Origin: Dipodascopsis uninucleata var. uninucleata
Lineage: Eukaryota > Ascomycota > Lipomycetes > Lipomycetales > Lipomycetaceae
Direction of reading: 5' to 3'
Assembly (NCBI GenBank): GCA_030568195.1
Contig: JAJLTO010000001.1
Location: 1,666,001-1,730,000, forward strand
DNA: 64,000 nucleotides
Positions within the stretch are counted from its first letter, which is position 1, and each line of letters begins with the position of its first letter. The notes beneath the pieces were generated by a model, which saw only the letters and a program-made list of their open reading frames with translations, was not told the origin of the DNA and ran no database searches. Both the position numbers and the translations under genes were made by a program. Below, one piece after another: positions 25,288 through 36,714 of this stretch.

Positions 25288-26311
25288 ATGGCGGCAACTA
25301 GCTCTGATGGACTATTAAAAGTGGGAGAGCATTGCGCTTATTCATCGTGTCATAAGCTAGATTTTTTACCGTAAGTTGATCGAGCTGATTTGGTTGTGGA
25401 CAAGTTTTTCTTTCTTTCACTTAGCTTGTCAAACATTGTAGTTGATGGTCATTATTTATGGTTATATGGTGAGCTAATATAAATTAATCTTGAAAAGATT
25501 TCGATGTTTAGACTGCAGAGCAGAGTATTGCTCGGATCATAGATATCCTTCCGCACACGAATGCCCGGCCCTAAAGCAGTCAACCAATATTACGTCAAAT
25601 TCTAGTAGATCGATAGGCGCAACAGGAGGCCAAAAACTTGGAGGATCTGAAAGAACGTTGGATTGTAGTGCTACTGCCTGTAAAATGAAAATAAATACTG
25701 CACTAGCACCTGCTATTCAGTGTCCTAAATGTCGGCAGATGACCTGCTTAAAGCACAGACTTGATCATTCTTGCCCTGGTGCGCCAACATCATCTCCAAC
25801 GTCATCACAGGGATCCTCCACCGAGACCGGTACATTGACGGCTAAAGCAGCACTCGCCAAGTTTAAAAAATGGACTCAGGAAAAGCATTCTAAACTAAGT
25901 GGACCGTTAACACCATCATCGCCATCATCCGCCGTCGCTCGGGCTAAAGAGTTAGCAGATCTGAAGCAAAGGGCCAAAGGTGATACTCAGGTGCCGGTGG
26001 CTAATAGATTATATGTCTTTGTGGAAAGTGAATATGCGCGAACGTTAGCAAATGGTGTCAAGTTGGGTCGGGAGAAGATGTTTTTCGGTAAAGACTGGCC
26101 CATCGGTAAAGTTCTTGACAAGGCAGCCATCCAGCTTCAGATTAGTAATCTCAATAGCTCAAGGAATGATGATAAAGACCGGCTAAGAATATATCATGTT
26201 CAGGGAGGTCGCATTTTGGAGTTTTCACAAAGGTTGAACACTTGTAAAGTTAAAGATGGGGATACGCTGGTGATCGTAAAAGGAGTTCAGCTTCCCTCAT
26301 TATTACATTAA
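25288..26311 (+). CDS. CUZ1: AN1 zinc-finger protein with C-terminal ubiquitin-like domain (Cuz1-like)
   Basis: Probable Cuz1/ZFAND1-type adaptor that links Cdc48 and the proteasome under stress such as arsenite. Two exons: 25288-25370 and 25498-26311, giving 298 aa; the join restores LDFLPFRCLDCRAEYCSDHR. The first AN1 finger is at about residues 12-50 (HCAYSSCHK...CLDCRAEYC..H..H.CP), the second at about 84-125 (CSATACKMK...CPKCRQMTCLKH...H.CPG). A Ser/Thr linker and a helix rich in Lys follow, then a region of about 100 residues (RLYVFVESEYAR...VKDGDTLVIVKG) that resembles the Cuz1 ubiquitin-like domain. The domain order matches Cuz1; orthology is likely but not proven. Confidence 0.87.
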
Positions 26312-26960
26312 GAATATGCACTACTTTGAACTGGGATTCATCAGCGTTGTTATTTGTATATTATTTTGGTTCTGGTGATTTTTTTGTATCATATTCAGAA
26401 GTAATTTGACATGGCATTATAGTATACAGGTAGCATTTTATTTTGAACAGCGGAAAGCATATATAGTATAATAGAAAAATAAGTGAAGTATATTGTTTTG
26501 TAATCACAGTAAAAATGAATTACGCCCCAAGTTCCTTAAAGCCAAAATAACTAATACTAATAAAAACGCAAAGTACAATATACTAGTATACGAATAATGG
26601 AAAAATAATAAAAACCACAATAGAATATAATGACAACAACAAAAGGAGATAACAAAAGAACAATACATATAAATATAGTCACCGTACATTTTCTTCTTGT
26701 TGCCACTTATAGCGCTCGGTTCGCCGTTAGAAGCAGCGACAATAAGAAGTGAAACCCATAGAATACAGATTATATAACATATATCTCTGACGATATATGA
26801 GCATATAATGAAAGATAAAAGTGTTTTATAGTTTTTTTAAACCCAGGATCAAAAAAGAAATCATAATTCTCCAAGCAAAACAAAAAAAAACACAAAGGAA
26901 CTTAACAAGCTCCTCCAAACCTTTTAATTTGACAAAAAATACTAGAATTTCGTAGATGTA
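26312..26960. other. Convergent intergenic region
   Basis: About 0.65 kb between the converging AN1 gene and the FAR1-type factor, A/T-rich with long A-tracts near 26860-26890. It should hold both 3' ends. No gene seen. Confidence 0.5.
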
Positions 26961-28698
26961 TCAATCTTCATGCTTCTCGCAAAGCTGCTGTCGAAATCTA
27001 GTTAGCGTATTCGAAACAAGCTTTGGATCAACGTCAGGAATACCAAGTTCACGTCTCTTTGCGTTGATAATCTTAACAGGAATACTTCTCGTAAGATCAG
27101 AACCAGCATAACTTAAGTCCCGAAGCAAGCTCTTCTCTTCAGTAGTGAGAGACTTCTTGGATATTAAGTCTTGCGCAAAACTATGATTGTGAAATATGTT
27201 TGAAGATTTGATATACCAGCAACCAGACTTCTTATTATGCCAGCAATTCAAGAAAAATGGACAGTCAGTCGAGCGTGTAGTACCATAACTTGCTCTACGC
27301 TTTCTAGGGTCTTCAGTTCTAGTATATTTAGACGTTTTAGAGCGCTTCCAGCATTGTATTCGGATATGCTCAGGTCTAGACGATGTGCGGGAAAGGCGGA
27401 AACCAGACTGAGTGGCATATCGATTGAGGTGCAGCAAAAGAGCATCTTTAGAAGGGAAAGTTAAGCTCAGATCAAGAGTTTCATCAGGAGCCATGAGCAT
27501 CTCAGCCTGATCATTTTGAATCAACTGATCCTGCTGCTCATGCAGTTGTTGTTGGTGTTCCTGGTGGAACTCATGATGGTGGTCACCTTGACTCTCAAGT
27601 TGAGTAAGATGTGATTGTTGTATATGTTTACTGGCAGCTTCGAGCTGTTGCTGCAGAGTACTATCATGAGACGATGCAACTTGGAGCTGTACTTGAGCCA
27701 CTTCATGTAGCCTAGCAGCCAGCTCCTGCTCGTGTTGTAGCTGTTCATGCTGTAATTGTTGAAGCTGTTGATCAACATCATGCTGAATATGATGGTGAGA
27801 CTTATCATGAGTCAAGTAAGGATTATGATGTTGGTGATGTTTCAATGCCACTGTTTGAGAAAGTGCCAACGATGCAGCCAACGTCATATGGCTAGCAGAT
27901 CCTAAAGGATCTTGGAGATGTACAGGTGATATAGACGCCGTAACTATAAAAATCAGAAGACTCTGGTTAGCAACTAGTCATAATCCTCTGAGAGGAAAAG
28001 CCTATATTCAATTCTCATTAAAACTCGATTATATCTGAGTAACGCCTTCACACTTCAAACATGAAAAAAGTGCATGTCCAGCCAGTTCATAGGTCAAAGT
28101 AAATTAAAGATTCTGCTGTATCAATGCATTCTGATAACTGATTTGTCCCATAAGTCAAGATTTGACGAATCAAATCCTACAGACAATTCTCAGCCGAATA
28201 GATAAAGCATTTTTTATTACAAAGCGGTGACTGATAGGTTAATGACGATCAATGGAACCATTCTCCTTCTAGACCCCTCCCAACTTCCGTGACTATCATA
28301 GTAGTATTCTCCCTAGCAATGAAAATTCATCTTTTCCTGCAAAAATAGATATTATCGGAGATCGCATCGCAATTCTCGCTTGACCATTCATATATTTTCT
28401 TTCAAATGGATGGAAAAAGGTTACACAGCTACTAGAGTGTGCTTAATAGACTGCGTCGCCGTCTTGTCTGGAGTTCTATGTGCTCCACAGTTTCCGATTC
28501 TCCTAAAAGTCCTTTCCAGACACTCTTTCCATCTTCATCATTAAGATATAGTAGCAAAATGTCCAATCCTGCTTCAGTATTTTCCTTACTCCTATATCAC
28601 CGACTTCCGGCATATAAAAGAAATTGTAGAATGGTACGTCGAACAATAATCGATACGAGGTATAATAGAAAACTAAACTTACACTCTGCAATATCCAT
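26961..28698 (-). CDS. Gln/His-rich FAR1/WRKY-GCM1-type DNA-binding protein
   Basis: Predicted transcription factor. The main exon (complement 27943-26961) starts after a TTGCTAACC branch and TATAG acceptor. A 16-nt first exon at 28698-28683 (MDIAE before a perfect GTAAGTTTAG donor) joins in phase to give 332 aa across a 739-nt intron; this exon is a guess, and translation could instead begin at the Met at 27887. The N-terminal half is a Gln/His/Leu-rich coiled stretch of about 120 residues. Next comes a FAR1-like zinc domain: TFPSKDALLLHLNRYATQSG, then spaced Cys (IQCWKRSK, STDCPFF) and a closing HNHSF pair. This fold is shared by MULE-transposase relatives and fungal factors such as Aft1 and Rbf1. 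No transposase core is present, so it looks like a stand-alone regulator. Confidence 0.62.
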
Positions 28699-31346
28699 CG
28701 TTATCTCTCTTTCACTCCACTATATCTTGAATACGTGCGCGGATACAATCAATTCTTGCCCCGCCACTATTCGCGTCTATTTCTCCTATGGTTTTCTGAG
28801 ACTATGTCTAAGCTCTCGCGCCTGAGTGCTTTATAGAAGCTGTTTGTCGGTTGGACAATCCTCTCCAGACACTGTAAATCCAATCACGGCCTGCAGTTTG
28901 TCCCGGTCTCTACTTTCAGTTCCACAACAAAATCTCTACCGCTCTCCGCAACAAAAAAAATGCAGAACCAAATCTCGCAACAGTGCTTCTTTGCTAAAAC
29001 AACCAATGTCCTTAGCACAAAAAAGAGCAACACCAGGATGAAAAACTCCCGGGTTTAGCATTCAACTGATAGATAGAGCTTGTCGCCTTGCAAATCACTG
29101 AAAGCATGTCCTCAAAACTTCGCAATGATAATCTTTGTACGACTAGAACATATCCGGAATTACGGTCTAGGGTTTCTTGCTATTATACTTAATATAAGGT
29201 TAGGGTATTTAAGCAAGCGCCGCAGTTGTTTAGAGGCTAGCTCGATTTGGGTTGGGAGATGCAATCCATAAGGGCTTTTGCAAACCTAAAATAGGCAAGC
29301 CGACGAACGAAGGCGGTCTAGTGAGTCAAAAGAGCAAGGACTGGCAAGAAAAGGTAAGTGGTAATAGAGCCATAAGAGACAGGACTAAGCTGGACTGGTC
29401 CACAAATAGAAAGATTTGTTGGATAGATCGCAGCTTTGGGCAAAATCAGTAAGGAGAATCCAACGAATTATAGGCAGAATGTGGGTTAGAACCGGGATGA
29501 CCGGGACGGCAAGTAGCGCAGCAGCAAAGCCGGCGCTAACGGTAACCTAAGGTCTTAACGAGAGGGGTGTGAGATTAGAAGAAGAGAGGGGAAATGCATG
29601 ATAGTATAATCAAAAGGTACCCTCGAATATTCTATATACTTGGTCAACCGTCGTGTAGTGTTGGACTGAGAACGGCAATGAAGCTAACATTCGGTTAAAT
29701 TGACAGATATAAGCTAGAAATTATAATAAGACGCAATTGACCTATGTAGAACGAATATATGCATACTCTCTTAGCAAATATCACTCGTTCATTTGAAACA
29801 ACTGTTAGCAGAACGAGACTCCAGGAGTACATATGGGGTATATATGGAGTAATATATTTGAATATCCACATATGTATACATATATATATAAATCTACAGA
29901 CATGCTTACATGACAATATCTAAATTTCAATCGATCGTAGAACGTGTATCAAGGTAATAAGACGTAAATGTTATATTTTGCTTATTGTTGCAATTGACAA
30001 ATAATACGTCAGCTAGTTCTATGTATAAATACCACTCTTCCTTTCAAATGTTTCTTCAAAAGAGAACATGAGCAAGAGCAAAAACAAGAGAAAAAGATTA
30101 CTTTTGAAAACATAACCATCATGACAAGAACAGAAATCTTACTAAAAGGAAATAAAAGTAGTAAAAGAATAAGAAAACAATGGGACCGAATAAAAATCGA
30201 AAAATGAAAATGCGCAAGACGCACTTCCTATACTTTTTTTACATCAGCATGCTCATCTAACATACTGCTGACCTTGATCTCCTTCATTCTATCAATCTGC
30301 TCCTGGCGCCAATTGGAAAACTTTGTCTTTTAGTTTAGTATATTGTTGCTTTCTGCTCAAATTGCTACTTCTGAAATTGGTTTAACTCAATTGCTACTAT
30401 GTTGCTTAGTTGCGCATTGCATACACACTTTTATTGGAGAATACTGAAAATACTTGTTTTGTACTTTGTTAACACGTATGTATACATACACTATTGCGCA
30501 CGTGCTAATTTCAGAGCGATTCCAGAAATAAGAATCAAACTTCACTTAGTTTTCCCATCTATCTTCTAGTAGTGAAATAATAATTGTAACAGTTAAAAAT
30601 AAGGAAGATGTAGACTGATTTCCACCCCAGAGCATTATGATAAATTGAAGTGCAACCGTTGAAAAAGGGCGGCCATATCCTATTACTGACGCCATTCCCA
30701 AATAGTACAAAAGTTAAGGGAGAAAGCAAACAACCCGAGAAAAGCTCATGAAAGTTATATATTAATTTTGCAGAAAAAAATGAGATCAAGACTGGAGAAT
30801 CGCATATTAGACGTCAAACTCCGGAGAGGATAAAAAAGAAACTCTCAAAAGTATAACGAATGGCAGTTGCTTTTTCCTTCTTCCATTTTCTGTTTCGTGT
30901 TTCTGTTCTTTCTTAATCTCCCATTCCTTTTGTCCTTTTGCCTTCTCAACTGCTGGAGATGGTGATGCTATATAATTAAAAGAAATAATCGAAACACAAT
31001 GAGATGCTGAGTCATAAATGTAGATATGATTATAAAACACACACAAGAGTAGTAACTGAAAGTCGATTTTTTGAAAATTGGCCGTGAAACTAGAAAAATA
31101 AGTATATATATACAAGGCTAGAAAAGAGGTCGGATCATTTTATTTGGTGTAGGTCAAGGTCCCTGCTTGTTGAAATATAAAGCACAAAAACGATAGAAGT
31201 CCAAGTCAAAAAAGTTAAAAACAGAGCGTGAAACGAGACGAGAGACCATTGATTGATTGATTTATGCTGAGACAGCAGTAGTCATAATCTGCAGGAGAAG
31301 AAGGATTCAGAGACCCAAAATGCATCGTCCTTCTCGTTTTCTTGAT
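28699..31346. other. Large gene-poor interval
   Basis: About 2.6 kb without a gene I can support. The stretch 29200-29600 is purine-rich and partly open on the plus strand (about 66 codons from 29252) with a GTAAGTGG at 29356, but no family is recognisable. 29840-29890 is rich in TATAC/TATAT. Minus-strand ORFs at 30009-31115 are Phe/Ser/Leu-rich shadows of A-rich DNA. The TTAGGGT at 29199 and CTAGGGTTTC at 29168 resemble Tbf1-type motifs. Confidence 0.4.
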
Positions 31347-31562
31347 TTAGCGATTGAAGCGACCTAGTGGAGTACCGTTATGACCACCAGATTTCGACAG
31401 TGACCGTGAAGAAGGCGTGTTAGGCCAATAAGCGGTTGATCCTGATGAAGATGCGGAGGAGCTTGGTGGAGGACTGCTACCAGATGATCGCTTCGATGCA
31501 TCGTAGGCTCTGACATCAGCCTGTGATAACTTGATAGTGGTGCCTGCGCGTGGACTATACAT
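31347..31562 (-). CDS. Small Ser/Pro-rich hypothetical protein
   Basis: Intact 71-codon ORF. It begins MYSPRAGTTIKLSQADVRAY and continues with SSGSSPPPSSSASSSGSTAYW, ending in a basic Gly/Asn tail (SLSKSGGHNGTPLGRFNR). The N-terminal 25 residues look like ordinary coding sequence and the Ser run uses mixed codons, unlike simple repeat DNA. An overlapping 130-codon ORF in another frame of the same strand (31364-31756) is Leu/Ser-rich and less protein-like. It could be a complete small protein or the last exon of an unseen gene. No function can be assigned. Confidence 0.35.
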   Translation of the reverse strand: MYSPRAGTTIKLSQADVRAYDASKRSSGSSPPPSSSASSSGSTAYWPNTPSSRSLSKSGGHNGTPLGRFNR

Positions 31563-33500
31563 TGTGCTCGGCTGGTATTCGGTGCAGAAGAGGTGTAGAA
31601 AATGTGATCAGGACAATGTGCCACACTATAGAGTAAATTGCAACGCTGTCTCTGTAACAGCAAACTAGGTAATCGAAGAAACGATGTCGCGAGACTAGAG
31701 AGTGGATGCCCTTTTGACAAAATTAAAATCAAAAAAGAGAAGAAACGAGACGACAAAAAAATCTATATAAGGCTTTTGAGGTATATTTGACCGAAGCCAG
31801 ATCAATAAACAAATGGATGCCTGGTTGTTTGTTGATGTTTAGCAGTCAGGTGTGCTATCCGCAGTAAAAAACAGCGTAAATCAAACGGCTAAAAAAACGG
31901 AAACGGGAATAAAGTAAAGGTGGAGACTGTGACTTCCAATAAATGGGTAGAGAAAATGAAAAAATTTCTTGGATAGCGCGGGACTCTTGGGGGATATAAA
32001 TTATTTCTCGTGAGCGTGATAGAAGGATGTAAATTGTATACTCTGTACGAGTGTCTACACACGGAAATTAGTTAGAGCTCCACCAATTCGCTCCAAATAG
32101 AAGTTCACTGACTTTCTAGTTTCTTCCTTATGCAATAGTGGCACCTGCATGAGGCACTGCCTCTCTGGCACGCTCTACTGGGGCGATCTGCCGTTGAGAC
32201 TGTCTTCGACTACATTGCAGGCGATGATGGAACACGCGAAGAGCCAAAATTAGGTGTGGTGTTTTACGTTTTCGCTGCAGCCGCATAGGCCTGGTTTTTT
32301 TCGCTAGCTATGAATGCCAGGCTTTTGGACCGATTGGCAGGTTTGTGCGTTGCAGTTTACATAGGGCTGGTGGCGTTTTACGCTTGCCAGTATTCGAGAC
32401 TGGCATTTTCTGTACTTTAGGGGGTATAAATTTTTTTACTCTCCGGCGATTTGTGTACGAATGAGAGGATTGTACTTTGGGATACTGGGGCCGCGACTAG
32501 CAACATGTAAACATATAAGCGCGAGTTTGCTCGGACAGTGGGGTTGCCTCATATTTTTTTTGGTTCGAGCTCAACGACTAAAATGGTCTATTTGCTGACC
32601 TATACTCTGTGTCCAGCGTCATATTTCTCTTTTCAGGCTCCTTGTGCGCTCGTGTGCGACTGCTGCAGTATTTGCCACCAATGATCTCTTTAGCTGCTGC
32701 TTGATCTCTTGCAAGGACTAAGATATATCTAGTTGCATCCACCGTTTCCTGCCCATTTTCAGTTAAGCTAGACAGGCGTCATTCACTTAGGAAGCACCCC
32801 ACTTGCGACGTCAGTTGTGTCCGAGCAGACCAACGACGCGACGCTGTAGTTTGTATACCGATCCAACGACTGGGGAGAAAACAAGAAAATAGGCCTCGCC
32901 ACATTGCATCGCTCGAGCAGTTCCACTCGGCAGGAGAACCTACAGGGTTTTAGACCAAGGGTTCAGCGTAGTAGTGTGGGATTGCTACCTCTATTCCCAC
33001 TAATACCAGTACTATTATTACTGCTACCACGATAGCACGGAACTAAATATTATATTGCAGCACTACTGCTATTACTAATACTAATATCAGCACAGCTACA
33101 TGTACTGATATTGCTGCAAGTACTAGTGCTACTGGTACCGCTATTACTGTTCTTGTAATATGGTACTGTTGTCATTACTACTTCAATAATATTTTTACTA
33201 TATCATTTTTCATCGGCAGTTTGGTACCTCTCGTAAGTGAATTATCACAAAACAGCAAAAACACTAAGAAACACTAAGCTTCTACAATAGAGGTACTCGG
33301 ACCTGCTTTGATCTGTCTGTTTCGTTTCGTCTCGACACGCGCTGGGCTTGGGCTGACACGAGTGTGCAGGCAATCCTACAAAAAATAGGATAAAAAAGGT
33401 TTTGTCGTTCCATACTCAGTAAGCACTAGTAATTGCTTTATTGGTAGGACGCCAATGCAGCAATCAGGCACAATCGATCGCACTCGCAGTAGCGAGACTC
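31563..33500. other. Gene-poor interval with degenerate trinucleotide tract
   Basis: About 1.9 kb. Mixed-composition DNA with a tract of ACT/GCT/ATT-like triplets at 33000-33190 (listed separately). Runs of T occur at 32550 and 33547. I see no intact gene, RNA gene or transposon. Confidence 0.4.
33000..33190. repeat. Degenerate (ACT/GCT/ATT)n trinucleotide tract
   Basis: Roughly 190 nt dominated by triplets ACT, GCT, ATT, AAT and ACC with interruptions. Read in one plus-strand frame from 33061 it gives a Ser/Thr/Ala/Ile run (STTAITNTNISTAT...) followed by a hydrophobic stretch, without an upstream ATG. It could be a decayed minisatellite of a Thr-rich wall-protein gene or plain low-complexity DNA. 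Confidence 0.5.
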
Positions 33501-34355
33501 ATGAAACGACAGAGTAAGTGTGTCAGCGCAGACTAGCTGGGCTGGATAAATATGGATTGTCCCTTTTTTTTTTGGTTCCTGTCTTTTGGTACTGCTTAGG
33601 AGGAATCGTGGCTAGGTAACGGATCCCCGTAAGGAGACCATTATGAGGCATTCATTGACGAGCACCAAGCATAGCGAATAGTAAAAATAAAATTAAAAAA
33701 GGGAAAAAAATGAATGCAATGACACTAGATGCTCTCTGCAAGACCGCTCTCGATCCAAATGCCAGAGGGGCATCCTGGTGGTAATGTGAGCCGTCGCAAG
33801 CATCACAAGTGGTCGACGAAATACCAGACCTGTATGACGCACAAGAAGAGTCCTGTGCTACTCAGTCTGGTGCTCACATATCTAGTGGCACGAATCGCAG
33901 TACCAGAAGAAGAAACAAAATAACGTACTCTGATTGCCAGTATTCCCTACGTGCTGGCGTTTTTGGCCTTTACGCTAACCGCTATTCTTGCAGATTCACG
34001 ACTGAACAGCAGGAAATTCTCGTTGAGCTACAGAAAATATCCATCACATGCGTGCAAATGTGAGTATCTACACTAGCGGTGCATATTATTCATGCCTGTT
34101 TTCTCCTGCTTGGTCCTGTGCGTTTTGTGGTCGTGTCTCCCTAAGAGAATAAGCCAAATCCAGGTATCGGGTAATTTATAAGATCTTACTAAGAATGCTG
34201 CTAACTGGCGGACGACACTAACTAGAAACAAGTCGCTTGAAGAAGCAATCAAGCTAGTACAAGACCGCGGTCCACACGACAAGGTTGCTCGAGATGCTGT
34301 GGAATCAGCCAGGAGAGCATTCTCGCTGCTTAAAGCCACAGCTGATGAACAATGA
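33501..34355 (+). CDS. Probable small spliced gene, helical protein of unknown function
   Basis: Model of four exons: 33501-33513, 33801-33924, 33994-34059 and 34226-34355, giving 110 aa. The middle joins are the best supported: the acceptor at 33993 follows GCTAACC and TTCTTGCAG, and GTGAGT at 34060 pairs with an acceptor after CTAACTAG at 34225, both keeping phase. The product contains VVDEIPDLYDAQEES, a basic turn (STRRRNKIT), then two helices (TEQQEILVELQKISI and SLEEAIKLVQDRGPHDK...ARRAFSLLKA). The first exon (MKRQ before GTAAGTG) is tentative; without it the reading frame meets a TAA at 33782. The coiled, helical character suggests a small complex subunit; I do not recognise the family. 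A broken gene is also possible. Confidence 0.4.
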
Positions 34356-34825
34356 TTGATTTGCGGTAGTGTCACTTATGTGCTTGGATTTTTGCTTTTT
34401 CGTCTGAACAGTGGATTCGTTTATTTTTCTGCTACGAACAAGTGTAACCTGACTAGCGCCTCTTCCTTTTTTATGAGGAAAAGAGGCCATTTAGACAGAT
34501 TTTCGGCTCCTTGTGTTTTTCTTATGCAATTGGAGTTTTTGGTCGTGTTCTCGTTTTGGATTTCATTTTGCTCTAATATAGCAAGAAAATCAATTAATTA
34601 CTTCATTATAGAACATAACAAATTCGTTCAATGTTTATGAATAATCAGCACTGTGCTCTAACTCGAACTGCCACATATACCTCACAGTGAAACACGCATA
34701 CATTTCGAGTATAAAAGTAAACAATGACTATAGGCACTATATATTCAATTGATACACAAAATCAATAATTAGAAATTATTATTTTTAAAAAATGTGATAA
34801 ATATGAATATAGATGTCAATTTAAT
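34356..34825. other. Convergent intergenic region
   Basis: About 0.47 kb between the small spliced gene and the OYE-family gene, with AT-rich 3' flank (34720-34820). A 94-codon plus-strand ORF (34356-34640) is hydrophobic and unsupported. Confidence 0.45.
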
Positions 34826-36080
34826 TTAAATGTGCAATGTGGTATATCCAATCTGGCATGGCCACTGAACCTCAACACCATACTTCTTAGCAAGGTCAAG
34901 TACAAAATTAGGATTGTGTGAGAATGGCCGTCCAACAAAAATAGCATCAACGCCTTTAGCCAAGACAGAGTCGATGACCTCCGGTTCATGAATTTTACCA
35001 ACTGGAGCAACACCAAGTTCAGGAATTGCACTCTTGATGGGATAAGCAAGTGGTGCCTGGAAAGCTGGGCCATACTCGACCTTCTGGTCGGCAGCAACAC
35101 CTCCCGAGGAAACGTCGACAAGGTCTATACCAAGGGGATAAATAACCTTTAACAAGTTAGTGGTATCTTCAACTGTGACACCGCCACTGCGATACTCTAA
35201 TCGGTCAGAAGCAGACAGTCTGATAAAGAGCAGCACCTTCTCTGGAATTGCAGATTTAATAGCCTTGACAATTTCCACCAAGAACTTGATCCTTTTCTCG
35301 AAAGAACCACCGAAGTCATCAGTTCGCTTATTAGTTTCTGGCGAGAGGAATTCGTTAATCAGGTATCCGTGAGCACCATGAATCTCAATGACATCAAAGC
35401 CAGCCTCCACAGCTCTAAGAGCAGCTTTCTTAAAGCTATCAATAATGCTCCAGATCTGATCAACTGTAAGTTCCTTTGGCTCACAGAAGTCTTCGGAAAA
35501 ACGACCCTCCGACGGAGCATACACTTTGTCTGGGTAACCACCCTCTTCACCAGCCTGGGCAGCATTACCATCTTTTATTAGCCAAGGAGCTAAGGTCGAA
35601 GCCTTGCGACCGGCATGGGCAAGCTGGATACCTATCTTCTGGTTTTGAGAGTGGACAAAATCAACTACGCGCTTCATCGGAGCAATCTGCTCATCTTTCC
35701 AGAGACCTGCATCGTGCGAAGTTATTCCACCATATTCGACGACGGCGGTAGCTTCCATGATGGTGAGAGAAGCGCCCCGAACAGCGTAGGAGCCGAGAGC
35801 AACGAGAGTCCAGTCATTTACAAAGCCATCCTCATAGGAGTATTGACACATAGGAGACACCCAGATTCTGTTCTGGAAGGTAATACCACGAATAGTAAGA
35901 GGCTCAAAGGCCTTTGGAGTAGTCTTTCCCTCTGGAACAGAGAGAAGAGTGCCAGCGGCTGGCTCCTGAGCAGGAGTATAGTAGGGCACACCTATTTTCA
36001 AATTAGTGAAAGCTGAATGTACAATTCTGCAATTTCATGACTATACCTGTAGCTCCTTTAACAACAGCAGGACCGGACAT
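34826..36080 (-). CDS. Old yellow enzyme family oxidoreductase (YqjM/NamA-like)
   Basis: FMN-dependent NAD(P)H:flavin ene-reductase of the class III (bacterial YqjM-like) branch. Two exons from the complement: 36080-36047 and 35991-34826, giving 399 aa; splicing yields MSGPAVVKGATGVPYYTPAQ. A TIM barrel covers about residues 43-385. Hallmarks include NRIWVSPMCQYS with the YqjM-type regulatory Cys, QLAHAGRKAS, the substrate-binding HGAHGYL pair, FLSPETNKRTDDFGGS and the phosphate-binding VGRPF near the end. The protein should reduce activated C=C bonds of enones or quinones; the natural substrate is unknown. It sits upstream of a FAD monooxygenase on the same strand but 0.6 kb apart, so a shared transcript is not implied. 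Confidence 0.93.
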
Positions 36081-36714
36081 TTTAAGTACTATCTTTTACA
36101 AAGCTTTTAGTGGTAGTTTAGGTGTCTGAAATACAAATTCCGACTATAATTTTATAATTGAGTACTTATAGTCTGTCGACTTTTTAAGTTCACCCGATAA
36201 TAGGGCTTGTTCGATAACGTCGGCTAGGGTGTGTGATGATAAATCAGAAAATTAGCTTACTAAGCTGGATAAGAATATTACCATGTACTTCATATTCGAC
36301 TCTCAAATAGCAACAATCAGTAATGATATGATAAATTTATTCAATGATGCAAGCGGTACTTGATCTGATTTGAGTAGATCAATTGAAAATTATATATACA
36401 TTAGATTAAGAACCAAGAAAACATCAGGTTTCCTAGTACATATATGTATTTATATGGACTGAAAGAATTATACAGAAAAATAATACTCGTAGAATTCTAC
36501 TCAAGCCTTTGTTCGATATTGCTAGTATCTACGAAGCAGGATCATTCACATGTCAAAACTTGAAAAGATTGAAAAATTCATTTGTGAAATGTTATCTGTA
36601 GTCTAGTTTTAAATATTGGCATTGACATATTTATGAATGAAACCCATACACTACTATTCATGTGGTATAAACTATCACGTTTGCCACAAAATAGAAAATC
36701 AATTCCAGTTGAAT
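36081..36714. other. Intergenic region between the two redox genes
   Basis: About 0.63 kb: OYE promoter and 3' flank of the monooxygenase. AT-rich; nothing recognisable. Confidence 0.5.
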
